NCBI RefSeq assembly: GCF_016808095.1
Contig: NC_068973.1
Location: 7,250,501-7,314,500 of the forward strand
Direction of reading: 5' to 3'
Source: Vigna angularis
Lineage: Eukaryota > Streptophyta > Magnoliopsida > Fabales > Fabaceae
DNA length: 64,000 nt
Both the position numbers and the translations under genes were made by a program. Below, piece after piece: positions 22,622 to 33,604 of this stretch. Position 1 is the first letter of the stretch. Each line of letters opens with the position of its first letter. The notes under the pieces are model-generated. The model was not told where the DNA came from, ran no database searches, and was given only the letters and a program-made list of their open reading frames with translations.

Positions 22622-24765
22622 ATGGAGGTAAAAAACAAAACAGAAAACAAAGAAAATGTTGATCAAGTTGAGTTTTTTTCTTAATTTTTATTTGAAACCA
22701 TGCAACCAGGAGCCTGTTAGACTGTGAGATTCGTTTTAATTTTTGTTCTTTTTGGTGCAGAGGCGTTACAATGAACAAGCATACACGTCCAAGAAAATAG
22801 ACCTCACTCTGAAGCTTTCTCCTTGCGGTGAGAATGCAGAAGAAAGAAGGTTGACAAGGTCATCATCAGTAGAGGGTGAGGCAAGTGGGGTCCAGTGGGA
22901 CCCATATCTTGGCAGATCTTGTTCGTTGCCAGGAGAGGAGCAGAGGAGCGTGACCTTACCCTCACCTCAAGTGTTTGCCTGGGTGGCTGCTTCTGCTGTC
23001 AATGTCAATACATCATCATCACTTCCTCCACTCAAGGCACATCCAATTCCTTCTCAGGCTTCAGAGCTTCAGGGTAATAGATTTCTTTCACTCATGGCCT
23101 CTATTTTGCACGATCATACTTTCTTTCACTCAATACCTGCATATGTTATAGTGGTTTGTAACTGTGTATTCTTATGTCCTGTTTAATTTATTAACTAATG
23201 CTTCTGGTGATTGCATGGGCATCTTAGAACATAATGATGTTTTGTTTGTGTTGCAGTTAAATCATTAAAAGAATAAGAAGAAACCTTTGGTTTTGAGGAC
23301 TATATCCCCTCCCCTTTTTCCCTTTCTGTGTGTGCCAATTTGCTTTTCTCCCTTGATTTTTAGTTTCCTATGCCGAATAATCCACCTAGATTTCTAAAGG
23401 CAATGTATTTGTTCTTCAAGAGTTATGTTTTACTCAGTAAAATATCTCCCTCAGTGTGAGTTCTCTCCTTGAATAGATTTTCAGCATCACAACTAAATTG
23501 CTCTTGTATAAAGTACATTGTTATTCATTGTCTGACTACACTTCACTGACGCAAATTTCTGGTTTTATAGGTAAATAATGATTATCTTTTCTTTGTATTT
23601 TATATACTAGAAATAAACAATGTATGCATGCTTGATTTGCCAGACATAATGCCACACCGTACTCCAGAGAAGTCCATTTAGATCTAGAAATTTGTTTGCT
23701 TGTGTGTCATTCGTCTGGACTATAACTTTTGTTCAAGCTGTTTCATTCAATTTATTATTTCTGTCTTCTGAAAAAGTGGTTGATTTACTTCTTTCTACAT
23801 ACTAGTGCATATTTCTCTTTCATTTGTTTTGTCTGCAATGATTAACACTGGACTTAGCATTTATGACATTTACAGTTTTCTAAGATAGAATGATGCATCA
23901 AAGGTAATCTGCTTTGACTGTAAGAAAAATCATAATTTGGGATGGGGTCTTTCTTCTGTTCATTATTTCTCTATTGTTCTCATGTTACATGATGGGTGTT
24001 TTGTCTAAAGTTTCCTCTTAATGCAGCAAAAGGTCCCAAACTACCATATTCTTTCCATAGAAAACCATTTTAGAGAAAAAAGGACTTGTGAGTTAAGGTT
24101 TTTCTCGTGATTACAATTATATATATACAATATAAACTGATTTTTTTCTTTTCATGTGGTAATAATGCCTGAGATATACTTCTGTCTGATTCATTTGCAA
24201 GGCTATACGTATGGTGTAACTTTCTTTTTGGATGACTAATGCAAAGCACTTCAGTATTTTTTCATCTGATCTTGCTAATCTGAAACTGAGCCTTTCTTTT
24301 ATGTTTTTCATCCCAAAAGACACACTCACAGTTGTCTGATACAACATTCCATATATAGGTCTGACAGATTCAGCCAAAGGAGTTGCTTTGAAAATCCAAA
24401 CTTCAACCGAGGAAGACAACAATTCCATGGCTTCCAAGAAGACAATGACCAAGAAAATTTCTGCTAGGCATGGTGAAACAAAGCTGGAGAATCAGGCAAA
24501 AAGGCATAAAGTTGGGAACTACTGCAGTCTTAAAGGTGATGTAATGGAGATCCTGAGCCGGATGCCAAGTGTGAGAGCAACTGGAGATGGCCCTGATGGG
24601 AAGAGAATAGAAGGGTTTCTGTACAAGTACAGAAGTGGTGAAGTGTGTATTGTTTGTGTCTGCCATGGAAGTTTCCTCACTCCAGCTGAGTTTGTGAAGC
24701 ATGCTGGGGCCAAGGAAGTGGCCAATCCCATGAAGCATATCACTGTTTTTTCTAACTCATTTTAG
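22622..24765 (+). CDS. Ninja-family (AFP-like) transcriptional co-repressor
   Basis: Three exons fit: 22622-22627 (ATGGAG only), 22761-23073 and 24359-24765, joined by GT-AG introns, giving 241 residues. Residues 17-21 read LTLKL, an EAR motif of the kind that recruits TOPLESS. A Ser-rich middle (RLTRSSSVEGEA, GRSCSLPGEEQRSVTLPSP) follows, then a basic segment near residue 155 (AKRHKVG). The conserved C-terminal domain at about 176-238 contains SVRATGDGPDGKRIEGFLY, VCVCHGSFLTPAEFVKHAGA and NPMKHITV. In this family the C-domain binds JAZ or ABI5-type proteins, so the product is expected in the nucleus as an adaptor in jasmonate or ABA signalling. It is shorter than typical NINJA/AFP proteins. 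Which partner it serves cannot be told from sequence alone. The ATG is chosen because a longer exon-2 frame would begin inside the intron without ATG. Confidence 0.85.
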
Positions 24766-25187
24766 AGGCACAGTCATCTTTGAATATGCAGAAGGAAGTG
24801 GAACAAAGGAACTTTCTTTGGGTAATTTAGTTTTCATGATTTGATTATTGAAAAATTGTGGCCTGGTTGAAAGGAAATTTCATCCAAGGTTGTCTGTACT
24901 TTTCTGAACCTCTGTCGTACGAGGTAAAGACATGGGAATTCTATGATTTAGACCAAAATTTTCTCCACTGCTTATTACTTAATTCTCTGATTCCTGGAGA
25001 GGAAAGAAACAGAGAAATGGGATGAGAAGAAGAAAGGGTTTAAAAGGAAATAACTACATCAGGAATTGGAGATTCCGCATAAGGTTTAAAAATGTTTTCA
25101 AAGATATTCAGTGATTATCTGCTAGATGAAGAAGATTTTTAAAATGATTTTTACAGATTACTTTAGTGAAAGATTGTCAATTTTACG

Positions 25188-25333
25188 AAAGATTTAATCG
25201 ATAAAAGGTTGTTTACAAATATTTTCAATAATATTTGGTTTACAGTAGAGATTCTAGTACAAAGATTTTATCGATAAAAGGTTGTTTACACATATTTTCA
25301 ATAATATTTGGTTTACATTAGAGATTCTAGTAC
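25188..25333 (+). repeat. 73-bp tandem duplication
   Basis: Two adjacent 73-bp copies (25188-25260 and 25261-25333) share AAAGATTT(A/T)ATCGATAAAAGG through TTTAGAGATTCTAGTAC-like sequence with about four differences. Confidence 0.85.
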
Positions 25334-25998
25334 GGGAATTCAATTCAAAGTTACTTTTTGTCGATATTCTAGTAAGGGTATTCAAGATTGGATCTTTCAT
25401 TTCTTAAGTTTCGCAACATAATAAGGGAAATTCAAGATTGAATCTTTCCATTTGTAAGTTTCACAAACTAACAAATTAAGGAATGAAGATAAGAAGAATG
25501 GAGAATAATTATCAGGTTTGGTATATTGTAGGTAGTTTCTTGGATGATTCTTGTTAACTGGACTACAGGTTGTGATGATTGTATATGGATGGAAATTGGA
25601 TTTTTGATTTTTTTTTTATATTTTGTTGCAAAATATAACAGGGGAGAGAATGATGGTAGTGGATTTAGGGGTCAGAGAAGAAAACAAAAATCGTCTTCAT
25701 TCTTAGCTTCTCGAGAATTTGGTTTGGTTCTTTATTTAGCATCTTTGAGGATTTGAATATGATGGTGGCCGAAAACTTAGGTTAGGAAATGATTGGGTAT
25801 GAATGTATGTTCTTCAAAGAAAGAAAAGGAAAAAGTATTCATGCAAAAGGAAGAAAGCAAGAAAGGAATGGATCACTTAAAAAGAGTTTTGTTTCTTTTT
25901 TAAGTCAAAAAAAGATAATAAACATTTGACTGTTTCATTCTCAAAATTTCATTATGCACATTTAATTTTTAAAAATAGTTTTAGAAATTACATTTTTA

Positions 25999-26032
25999 AA
26001 ATTTGACGAAGGATTTTTTCTTCGTCAAATTT
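25999..26032. repeat. Perfect 13-bp inverted repeat
   Basis: AAATTTGACGAAG, an 8-base T-rich loop, and CTTCGTCAAATTT. It lies about 220 bp left of the Harbinger element in AT-rich DNA. Its function is unknown. Confidence 0.7.
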
Positions 26033-26252
26033 CGAAATTCGATAATGAATTTTTTAAATATTTCATCGAATTCGAAATCCTGTAAAAAAAATTATCACAT
26101 TTCAAAATTTGATGAAAAAAAAAAGTAAAGTGTATGATTTTTTCAATTATGAAAAGTAATTTTGGATTTTTAAAATTTTTTGGAAATGTAAATGAAATGA
26201 TTATCTTGATTTTGGATCTTAGATAAACTAAAGAGTACTTCCAGAAGACTAA

Positions 26253-26276
26253 GCCTTTGTTCGGTTGGGGTGATTT
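26253..26276 (+). repeat. Left terminal inverted repeat of the Harbinger element
   Basis: Directly follows TAA. It shares the TTGTTC and GGTG/GATTT signature with the right end in inverted orientation. Confidence 0.5.
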
Positions 26277-28581
26277 ACTGTAGTTACCAATTTGCAAGGA
26301 TGGTTTGACAAGTTAAAGGTTGTTCCATACGTATGATTTGCGACGATGGAAAAGCAGGTAACAGGACTGATTTGTGCGGATTATTGCTTTTTCCGGGTCT
26401 CGCGGTTTTGGAAAGATTTGCAACGATTTGGGATGAAAAGTCCTCTATGTCCCTATAATAATTCAATAATTCCAGAAGCATTGAATATAGCATGCATAAT
26501 ATATAAACATGTTAAAACGTATTGGGTTTCATTTGAACCGTACTAAGCAAATGCACTGTTCTTTCACGCGTGTTACTGTCCCTTCCCATGTGAGGTCTTT
26601 GGAGTGTCCGAAAGCAAGCTTTTACATGGTGGTTTAGCAGCACACAGTGTGCTACCAAGATTCCTTGGTTGACACAACCATTCGGTGCTGCAAAGTAGAG
26701 ATTCGTTTTTGAATTTCTGAAAGAATCTCTGACCATCAACAGCATTAATAAGACGGTGTTTGTACAGAAGTTTGGTGTGTATTAACTGTGAGTGAGGGTT
26801 TCTTTATTTAGTAGAGGTTTGCATGAGTGAGAGTTGTGTGTGTGCTGAAGAGATCTGAGAGTGAGCAGCTGTAGAGAACAATTGAGGTGAGCTAATGTTT
26901 GTGGAACAGATATATTTGGCTGTTGCAGGTTGAAGACCTCTGCAAGCAGTGAAGATGAAAAAGAAGGGTGTTTGGAGGAGGAAGAAGGGGATTGACGGAG
27001 ACGACGGCAGTGGATGAAGAAGTAATGAAGGAGGAGGAACAAGGCATGACGACGCTAGCAGATGAAGAAGATGGTAGAGTTGATGTATTCGGATAAAGGG
27101 TAAAGTGTATCCGGATCCAGGGTTACCAAGTTTTTCGTTTGTTGGTGTATTCGGATACGGTGTTTCACGTATTCGGATATGAGGGTGGTGTGCGACTTCC
27201 TATTGCAAGCGGATGGCAGCGCTGTGTTGCAAATCCAGTAAGCGGATCCCCATAGCTGAAATCCTGGCTCCGTCGGCAAAGGTCAAGGTGCAGGAATGGT
27301 GGCTCCGTCGACAAAGGTGAAGGTGAAGAAGTGTGTAAGCTGTCGCCCATGGACTGATGCTGTTATGATGTTGGAGGCGTGGCTGGAGAAAGTGTACATC
27401 GGCGTTGGAAGCAGCGGTTGGCGGAAGGTACGCCGGAGAGGATGAAGGTGTGTTGTTATGACCACCCTTGGACAGAAATGGGGACATCAATCAACAAAGA
27501 TGAGGGACATGTGTGGCATGGAGTTTCAGATGAAGTGGACAGAGATGGTGGAAGTGGTGGTCCGAGAATGCATGGTAACAGTAGAACATGAATAAGATAG
27601 TGAGGTTGATATAGATGGAGGTGGCAGAAGGTGGAGTACGAGAGTTGTGAGGAGGGTGAAGGGCAAAGTATAGGAATGTTTTATGGCTTACGGGTTGGGG
27701 TGATATGGCTTCCATCAAACCGTAGATGCGCGACCAATGAGATTTGGTCATAGGTTGTTTTTGGAAATAGATTTTTATGGCATGAAGATTAAACATTTGT
27801 ATGTGTTTGCAGGTTTTTTTATCAAGATCTTAGAATTGGAAAGCAACGAAGTACTTCACCGAGGTGAAGAGAGGGTAACCAACCTGAAGGTCAAAAGAGG
27901 GATAACTAAGCTGTGAAGGTTAGGGAGATCTATTGTTTTCATTTTTGAATGTTTTATTGTTAAAGAAAATCTTGTTATTTGGAATGTGTACGTTATTACT
28001 GAAGTTCTTGTTATAGTCTGATTAGAGGCTGAAAAATCTTGGTGGCTGTATGTTAATAATGTTGATGCATTAAGAGGTTGAGGTTCGTAAGTTGCTCTGT
28101 GTTGAATCATTGTTCGGAGTTTGTTGAAGTCGCATGTAGGGTGAATTGAAGGTACATATTTGACAAACCAATTTATTTTTTTACCTATATGATATAAGAT
28201 AGTGATATATTTTTTTGAACAGGTTTGGTTTGGAATTGTCACTCAATTATATCAATATTGACAATTGAAATTGGTATCTTATTGGGAGCTTACCGTTATA
28301 GCGTTTTCAATCTTCCTTCAAATCCAGTCAACAATTCTAAAATTAAAGCTTCCTAAGTTTGTTGATTAGGTATGTTTCATATTAGCTAATTTAATTATTA
28401 TGCATGACTGTGGTTGATTTATTGAATAAATATACTTAATTTTGTTTAAATGTTTTATGAATGCATGAATATTGTTAATTAGTATGTGATTATATGAAGA
28501 TATGGATTTTTTTGATATTGTTTATTTGTAAGTTGTATGTATAAAGTTCATCAATTATATTATTTTGTTAAGTAAATATAG
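26277..28581. other. Non-coding leader of the Harbinger element
   Basis: Unusually GC-rich for the window and rich in GGTGGAGG-type purine tracts, so random open frames abound, but none has a known domain. Between 27080 and 27185 the phrase GTATTCGGATA or GTATCCGGATC occurs four times. It could be a captured host fragment or a transposase-binding region. Confidence 0.4.
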
Positions 28582-29994
28582 ATGGAAGAAGAATTAGATT
28601 TATCATATGTGGACCGTGAAGATATAGATGATGACGTGGTTGGTGTAGACTTTAATATTATCGCAATGATACGTCAACAATTACAAATAACCACTTCATT
28701 GAGTGCTTTAACAATGGTATGCATTGTTGGACACGCGTTGAGTATCTTGAATAAGTACTCTAGTGATTCCAGTAGTGTAATGAATTACCTACCAGACAGA
28801 GACCGTCGTAGGCAGCAATTGATGTCATATCTTGTGCATACTAATCGGTGTCGCGACATTATTAGGATGGGTCCAGAGGCATTTATAATTCTTTGTGACA
28901 GGCTAAGATCAACTGAGTTAGTTAAGGACACCATTCGGTCGACAGTGGAGCAACAAGTTGCTCAATTTCTTCATATAATTGGCCATAATGTTAAGAATCG
29001 AAGTGTCGCATTTTTCTTTCATCGATCTGACTCGACGGTTAGCAGACACTTTCACAATGTCTTGGATGCGATCTTAAGTTTGGAATCTGAGTTTCTAATT
29101 CAACCCTCAGGAAATGAAGTTCATCCACATGTGTTTAACAACAATCGATTTTATCCGTACTTTAAGGTAGTAATTTCATTATATTCGAACATGTTATTAC
29201 ATGAAAGGATGAACTCAAATTATGAGTAATATGATGACTTCTTATTTTTATCTTTAGGATTGTTTAGGGGCCATAGACGGTACTCATGTTTGGGTAAACG
29301 TGCCAAGATGTGAAGCTCCAAGATTTCATGGAAGAAAAGATTGGCCAACTCAAAATGTGTTTGTGGCTTGTGATTTTGACATGAAATTCACTGTGGGGAG
29401 GCACTGCATCTGATTCAAGAATTTTAAAAATGCTCTTGACCGAGATGATCCGTTGGTTATCCCCGAAGGTTAGTGTCTACATTCGGATGTTGAAGATTTA
29501 GTGTAGTAGTGACTAATTACCATTATGTCCCCAAAATTGTAGGAAAATATTACCTCGGTGATGCAGGATTTATGTTGAAAAGCACAGTGTTGACTCCATA
29601 TAGAGGCGTAAGATATCACCTTAAAGAATTTACACGCAGAGGACCACAAAATGCACGGGAGTTGTTTAATCATCGCCATTCATCTTTGAGAAATGTTATT
29701 GAAAGAACTTTTGGTGTGGTGAAAAAAAGATTCCCTATCATTGCAAGTGGCACTGAACCACACTATGGATTGGAGACAATGACAGACATCATACTAGCTT
29801 GTTGTATCTTGCACAACTTCCTTCGTGGCGTGGATAACGATGACTCATTACTTGATGAAGTAGATAACGAGTTGAATGAAAGGGAAGACCATAATGTTTC
29901 ATCATCTCAAGTCAGAGAAGACGACCATAGGATTGGTAGTAGTATCAGGGATTGTATAGCAGATCATATGTGGCGAGATTATCAAAACTCGTAG
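28582..29994 (+). pseudogene. PIF/Harbinger DDE transposase (disabled)
   Basis: Three exons fit: 28582-29166, 29258-29468 and 29543-29994, with GT-AG introns and about 415 codons. The N-terminal part carries the helix-turn-helix-like region (STVEQQVAQFLHIIGHNVK, FHRSDSTVSRHFHNVL). The DDE_Tnp_4 catalytic domain starts with FKDCLGAIDGTHVW. The three catalytic residues are present: Asp at 29276 (AIDGT), Asp at 29560 (LGDAGF) and Glu at 29701 (IERTFG). After CDFDMKFT a short deletion and a 1-base shift destroy the strand expected before ASDSRIL, giving an in-frame TGA at 29411. The enzyme would cut and join transposon ends at TTA/TAA sites in the nucleus. This copy cannot make it without a partner copy. 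Confidence 0.85.
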
Positions 29995-30109
29995 TTATTT
30001 TATGTTATTGTGTTGTATGACTATTTGATGTTATGTGTATGACAAGAACAAGCAATTAAGGATGTTTAATGTAAATTTGTTACCCTTTTGTTTATGACAT
30101 AGGTAAAAA

Positions 30110-31227
30110 ATGAACAGAGGTTAGGCAGCCGCCATTGAGTCCTCTGCTCCTACTAGAGAGTTCATGAAGTGGACAGAAGACATGGACGCACGTCTTCTAC
30201 ACTCTATGATTGAGGAATCACGAATCGATAATAGGGTTGACGGAAGCTGGACATCCCAAGCATATAGTAATATAGTTGATCATCTTCATAGCTCTGGGTA
30301 TGTCGCAGTTACCAAAAATAATGTAAAAAATCGTCAGAAAGTCTTGAAAGATAAATGGCGCGAGGTACATGACTTGTTTTCTGGATTGAGTGGATTTGCG
30401 TGGAACCCGGTTAGTATGACATTTCATGCTGAGGACGAGGTTTGGATGGACCTTATTCAGGTATTTATACAAATACTAACATTTTGTGGATCGTTATTAT
30501 ACATCATATGAAGCAAAGACATCATATCTTTTTGTTGTTTCAGTCGAGACCAACGGCGGCAAAGTGGAGAGTTAATAGTATAAAGCACTACGATTTAATG
30601 GTCGAGTTATGGGCAGCTGATCGAGCTACTGGGAGGGGTGTTCGAACTGCTCGTCAAGCACGTCGACAACGTGTTGGGCCTCGTGTCAGTGTTGATTTGA
30701 ATCAAAATATTGAGTACATTCCAGAACAACCTGATTGGAAGAGGTATAGAGACCCAACTCCACCATCACCTCCTCCATCTGTAGATGAATATAGTCCATG
30801 ACAGACTCAGTCTGTGCCTTCCGTCCCATCCGGTGGAACTTCATCCTCACGAGGCTAAAAAAGGAAGGCACCTATGGTCGATGTTATTGATTCTCAATTT
30901 GATAAGTTGACGACCAGCTTGGATGGTTTCACAAATGTGCTTAGCTCATCAAATGTTCATTTTGGTGTGATATCTGATGCAGCCGTGCGTTAAGTCTCAA
31001 CAATGGAAGACAGAAATCAAATACTCCGTCGCAGCTCGACGTACACATACACAGAGGGCGACATTTATGAAATGTTGAGTGGTATGAACATTGCTGATGA
31101 AAACTTACTCGAACAATGTTATGATTTCTTGTGTGCGAACCCCACATGTACAAAGTGGTTGATGGGACTTCCACCCCACAAGCGGTGGAATAAATTATGT
31201 AAAATGACCTTCAGAGGTGATTGTTAG
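30110..31227 (+). pseudogene. Harbinger Myb/SANT-like accessory protein (disabled)
   Basis: Exon 1 (30110-30460) and exon 2 (from 30544) join by a GT-AG intron. The Myb/SANT-like DNA-binding domain begins at KWTEDMDARLLHSMIEESR and continues through SWTSQAYSNIVDHL, NRQKVLKDKWREVHDLFSGL and FAWNP. The C-terminal part has a dimer/tail region ending in MNIADENLLEQCYDFL, WLMGLPPHKRWNKL. In PIF/Harbinger elements this partner carries the transposase to the nucleus and helps bind the termini. Four in-frame stops (30122, 30799, 30856, 30991) break an otherwise continuous frame. The first follows ATGAACAGAGGT, so the ancestral start was probably at 30110. Confidence 0.8.
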
Positions 31228-31448
31228 GAAGTGTTATCTTAGTAGTTGTAGTAGTATTATATTCATTAATGTTTCTGTGATGTAATTATGACTTATTGGT
31301 TTTCCATCCATCAAGAATTTATAAGTTATGGTTATGGTTACGATGCATCGTGTATGTCCTAGTTGTTGATATTTTGAAATATAAATAATTTTGGTTAACT
31401 AACTTTGTTATTGTTATCATCTGATGCTTTGTACCATAGGATTGTGAA

Positions 31449-32597
31449 ATGGCCTCATCATCAACGAAAAGGCCAAGAAAAACTTATAAGGGAAAAAAAT
31501 CCCTCAATGAGGCAGAAGATGCAGCAAATGTCACACCATCTGTAGAGGACCAATTAGATCAGCGTCGTTTCTTCACTAACAACCTTCAGATGGACACCTA
31601 TGCAGCTGATTTCTATACAAGGAGTATTGTTGGTCCAAAGATAATGAATTTTGAATCATTTGTCGGTTCAGGGTTATTGCTCCCAAATCATCTTTTGTTT
31701 CAAGGGGTTGTCGAATTTCTTACATTGCAAGGACCCTACTATCCTGATTTAATCAAAGTTTTTTATTCAAATCTGAAGATTTGTGGAAATGGATATTTGA
31801 TCAGTGAGGTAAACAAGAGAAGAATTAGATTGAAACCTGCTGATTGGTTGAATGTAGCTAAATTGAAGTATGAGGGTCACAAATTGTCTTTTTCAAATAT
31901 CCCTGACGACTTCCCATATGACCGGGAGATGGCATTAGCTACTATGGTTATACCAGAAATGCAGGGTCACCATGTTAAAACAGTTGGTTGTTTGAATATT
32001 AATGATAGACTTCTGCATTATGTTATTGTGCACATGTTGACTCCACGAGCAGCGAATTATGCTAGGTTATTGCAGGAAGATATTTTTATGATATGGGTGC
32101 TTAAAAATTCTATAGCTATCAATTGGCCTCATCACATCATGCAGCATATGCTTAAATGCAAGGCTGCTGACACACCCCTACCATACGGTGTCCTTATCAC
32201 ACAGATAATGCAATATTGTGGAGTTCATGTTGATGGCGATGTCAGCACTCTTATTGGGACCCGACATCATTTTTCCATTAATTCTTTGAAGAGGTTGAAT
32301 ATTGTTAATGTCAACGGTGTTTGGTGACACGATGTCCATGATGATGACGAAGAAGACGAACCACACCATGATGACAACCTTGTGCAACCTCCTCCACCTC
32401 TTCCAAATCCTAATTTGATGACTCAAACGTGGGAAGGGGTATAAGACTTGCAACACAGAATGCAGGGTATGGAACAAATGCAGGTGCGAGTTCAACGTAT
32501 TGAAGATAACTTGGCAAACCTTTCCCTGGACATGAACCGCCAATTTGCTCACCTCAATCATAATGTTAACTTGATTCTTCACCATTTAGATGATTGA
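31449..32597 (+). pseudogene. PF20167-like putative plant transposon protein
   Basis: An ATG at 31449 opens 292 codons (MASSSTKRPRKTYKGKKSL, then FYTRSIVGPKIMNFESFVGS, LTLQGPYYPDLIKVFYSNL, LLHYVIVHMLTPRAANYARL, WPHHIMQHMLKCK, PYGVLITQIMQYCGV). This layout matches the uncharacterised domain found in legume 'putative plant transposon proteins' (Transposase_32, PF20167), judged by eye. After a TGA at 32325 the same frame continues with an acidic stretch, a proline run and a coiled coil (MQGMEQMQVRVQRIEDNLA) to the TGA at 32595, with one further stop at 32442. It sits inside the Harbinger termini, between the Myb-like ORF and a tail-like ORF. Its function is unknown. Confidence 0.6.
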
Positions 32598-32751
32598 GTT
32601 AATTTTTATTACGATAATGTATTACATAACTTTGTTTTGCTTAAATTGACTTATGTGTTTAAAATATTACATTACTTATTTTTCCAATTATTATCTTTCA
32701 CATCAGCTTCGGTAGTTTTTTTTATTTTGTACTTTCTCATCTGCAAATTAG

Positions 32752-33069
32752 ATGGACTCTCAAATCATTGATGAAGTGCAAAAACAAATAAATCTATCAA
32801 GAAGACTATCTGTCGTTCTTGAACGACATACACAGGCCATGGAGCGTCGAATATCCCTGATAAATGCTACGATTAAATCATATAATCCAACTACAGAAGA
32901 AATTGAAAACTTGTTACGGACTATGAACATTGAAGATCATAATATATTCAGACAGTGCTTCGATTTTTTATCTTCGCATCCATCCCATACAAGACGTCTA
33001 ATAGGGATGTCAATACAATATCGTTTCAATGCATTGCAACGATTCCTTGCTGAATCAACGTCACCATGA
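32752..33069 (+). CDS. Small ORF resembling the tail of the Myb-like Harbinger protein
   Basis: The intact 105-codon ORF begins MDSQIIDEVQKQINLSRRLS with an amphipathic start. It then shows TEEIENLLRTMNIEDHNIFR, QCFDFLSSHPSHTRRLIG and YRFNALQRFL. The order MNI-D-N-QC-DFL-P-T-R-L-G-R-NAL parallels the tail of the Myb-like ORF at 31003-31227. It has no DNA-binding domain of its own. It could be an independent interaction module, or the last exon of the preceding PF20167-like ORF. Confidence 0.5.
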   Translation: MDSQIIDEVQKQINLSRRLSVVLERHTQAMERRISLINATIKSYNPTTEEIENLLRTMNIEDHNIFRQCFDFLSSHPSHTRRLIGMSIQYRFNALQRFLAESTSP

Positions 33070-33580
33070 ACTATTAAAAGAATATTTGTATTCTAACTTG
33101 TTGCAACTTTTTTTAGGTCATGTAATTCTAAAAGTTGCTACTTCATTATTTGTTTGTTTAATGTTAATCATTCGCACTTCCGTAACAAATAAATTGATAT
33201 CACTTCGTACTAAATTATATTACAAGCAAGTACTACATTTTAAAATAATTTTTTTTACTACATTATAACTTTTATAATTTTTCACCATTAATTTTATAAA
33301 ATATTCATAATTTTTTTCTCTTCATAAACATTTTTACAATTAAATATAACATTACAAAATAACATTTTATAATACTTTTATACCTAGGGGTATTTTGGTA
33401 ATCTTAATTTTCTACCAATTAAACTAATTTCTAAAATCTATCTCATCAATCAAATCCTACACTAATTCTCACAAACTTTACTACTTCCAAATCCACTCTC
33501 AATTAACCATAAATTCACTCAAAAAAACAACTAAAAAATTATCCTCAAATCCACTCAAATTCATTCAAATCATCTCCCCC

Positions 33581-33604
33581 AAATACACCAAAAAGAACAC
33601 ACCC
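33581..33604 (-). repeat. Right terminal inverted repeat of the Harbinger element
   Basis: On the minus strand it starts GGGTGTGTTCTTTTTGG, typical of PIF/Harbinger ends, and is followed on + by TAA at 33605-33607. Confidence 0.5.

Larger units (their letters stand above)
24766..26249. other. 3' flank of the Ninja gene and spacer
   Basis: Untranslated region followed by AT-rich DNA. Besides the duplication and hairpin listed separately, no gene is seen. Confidence 0.5.
26253..33604 (+). mobile_element. 7.35-kb PIF/Harbinger-like transposon with four ORFs
   Basis: The left end GCCTTTGTTCGGTTGGGGTG and the right end (reverse complement GGGTGTGTTCTTTTTGGTGT) are imperfect inverted termini, 15 of 24 positions equal. 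Each is bordered by TAA (26250-26252 and 33605-33607), the 3-bp target duplication expected of PIF/Harbinger elements. Inside are a DDE transposase ORF, a Myb/SANT-like ORF, a PF20167-like ORF and a small ORF, all on the + strand. A 2.3-kb non-coding leader precedes the transposase. Point mutations and one deletion have disabled at least three ORFs. The termini are divergent, so the exact ends are probable, not certain. Nesting of two elements is the alternative. Confidence 0.6.

Noticed and set aside
24403..24738. Long open frames on the minus strand of the Ninja-gene exon 3
   Set aside because: Antisense shadow of a recognised conserved domain.
26782..27796. Cluster of open frames on both strands in the Harbinger leader
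   Set aside because: GC-rich composition removes stop codons by chance; the translations are low-complexity with no domain.
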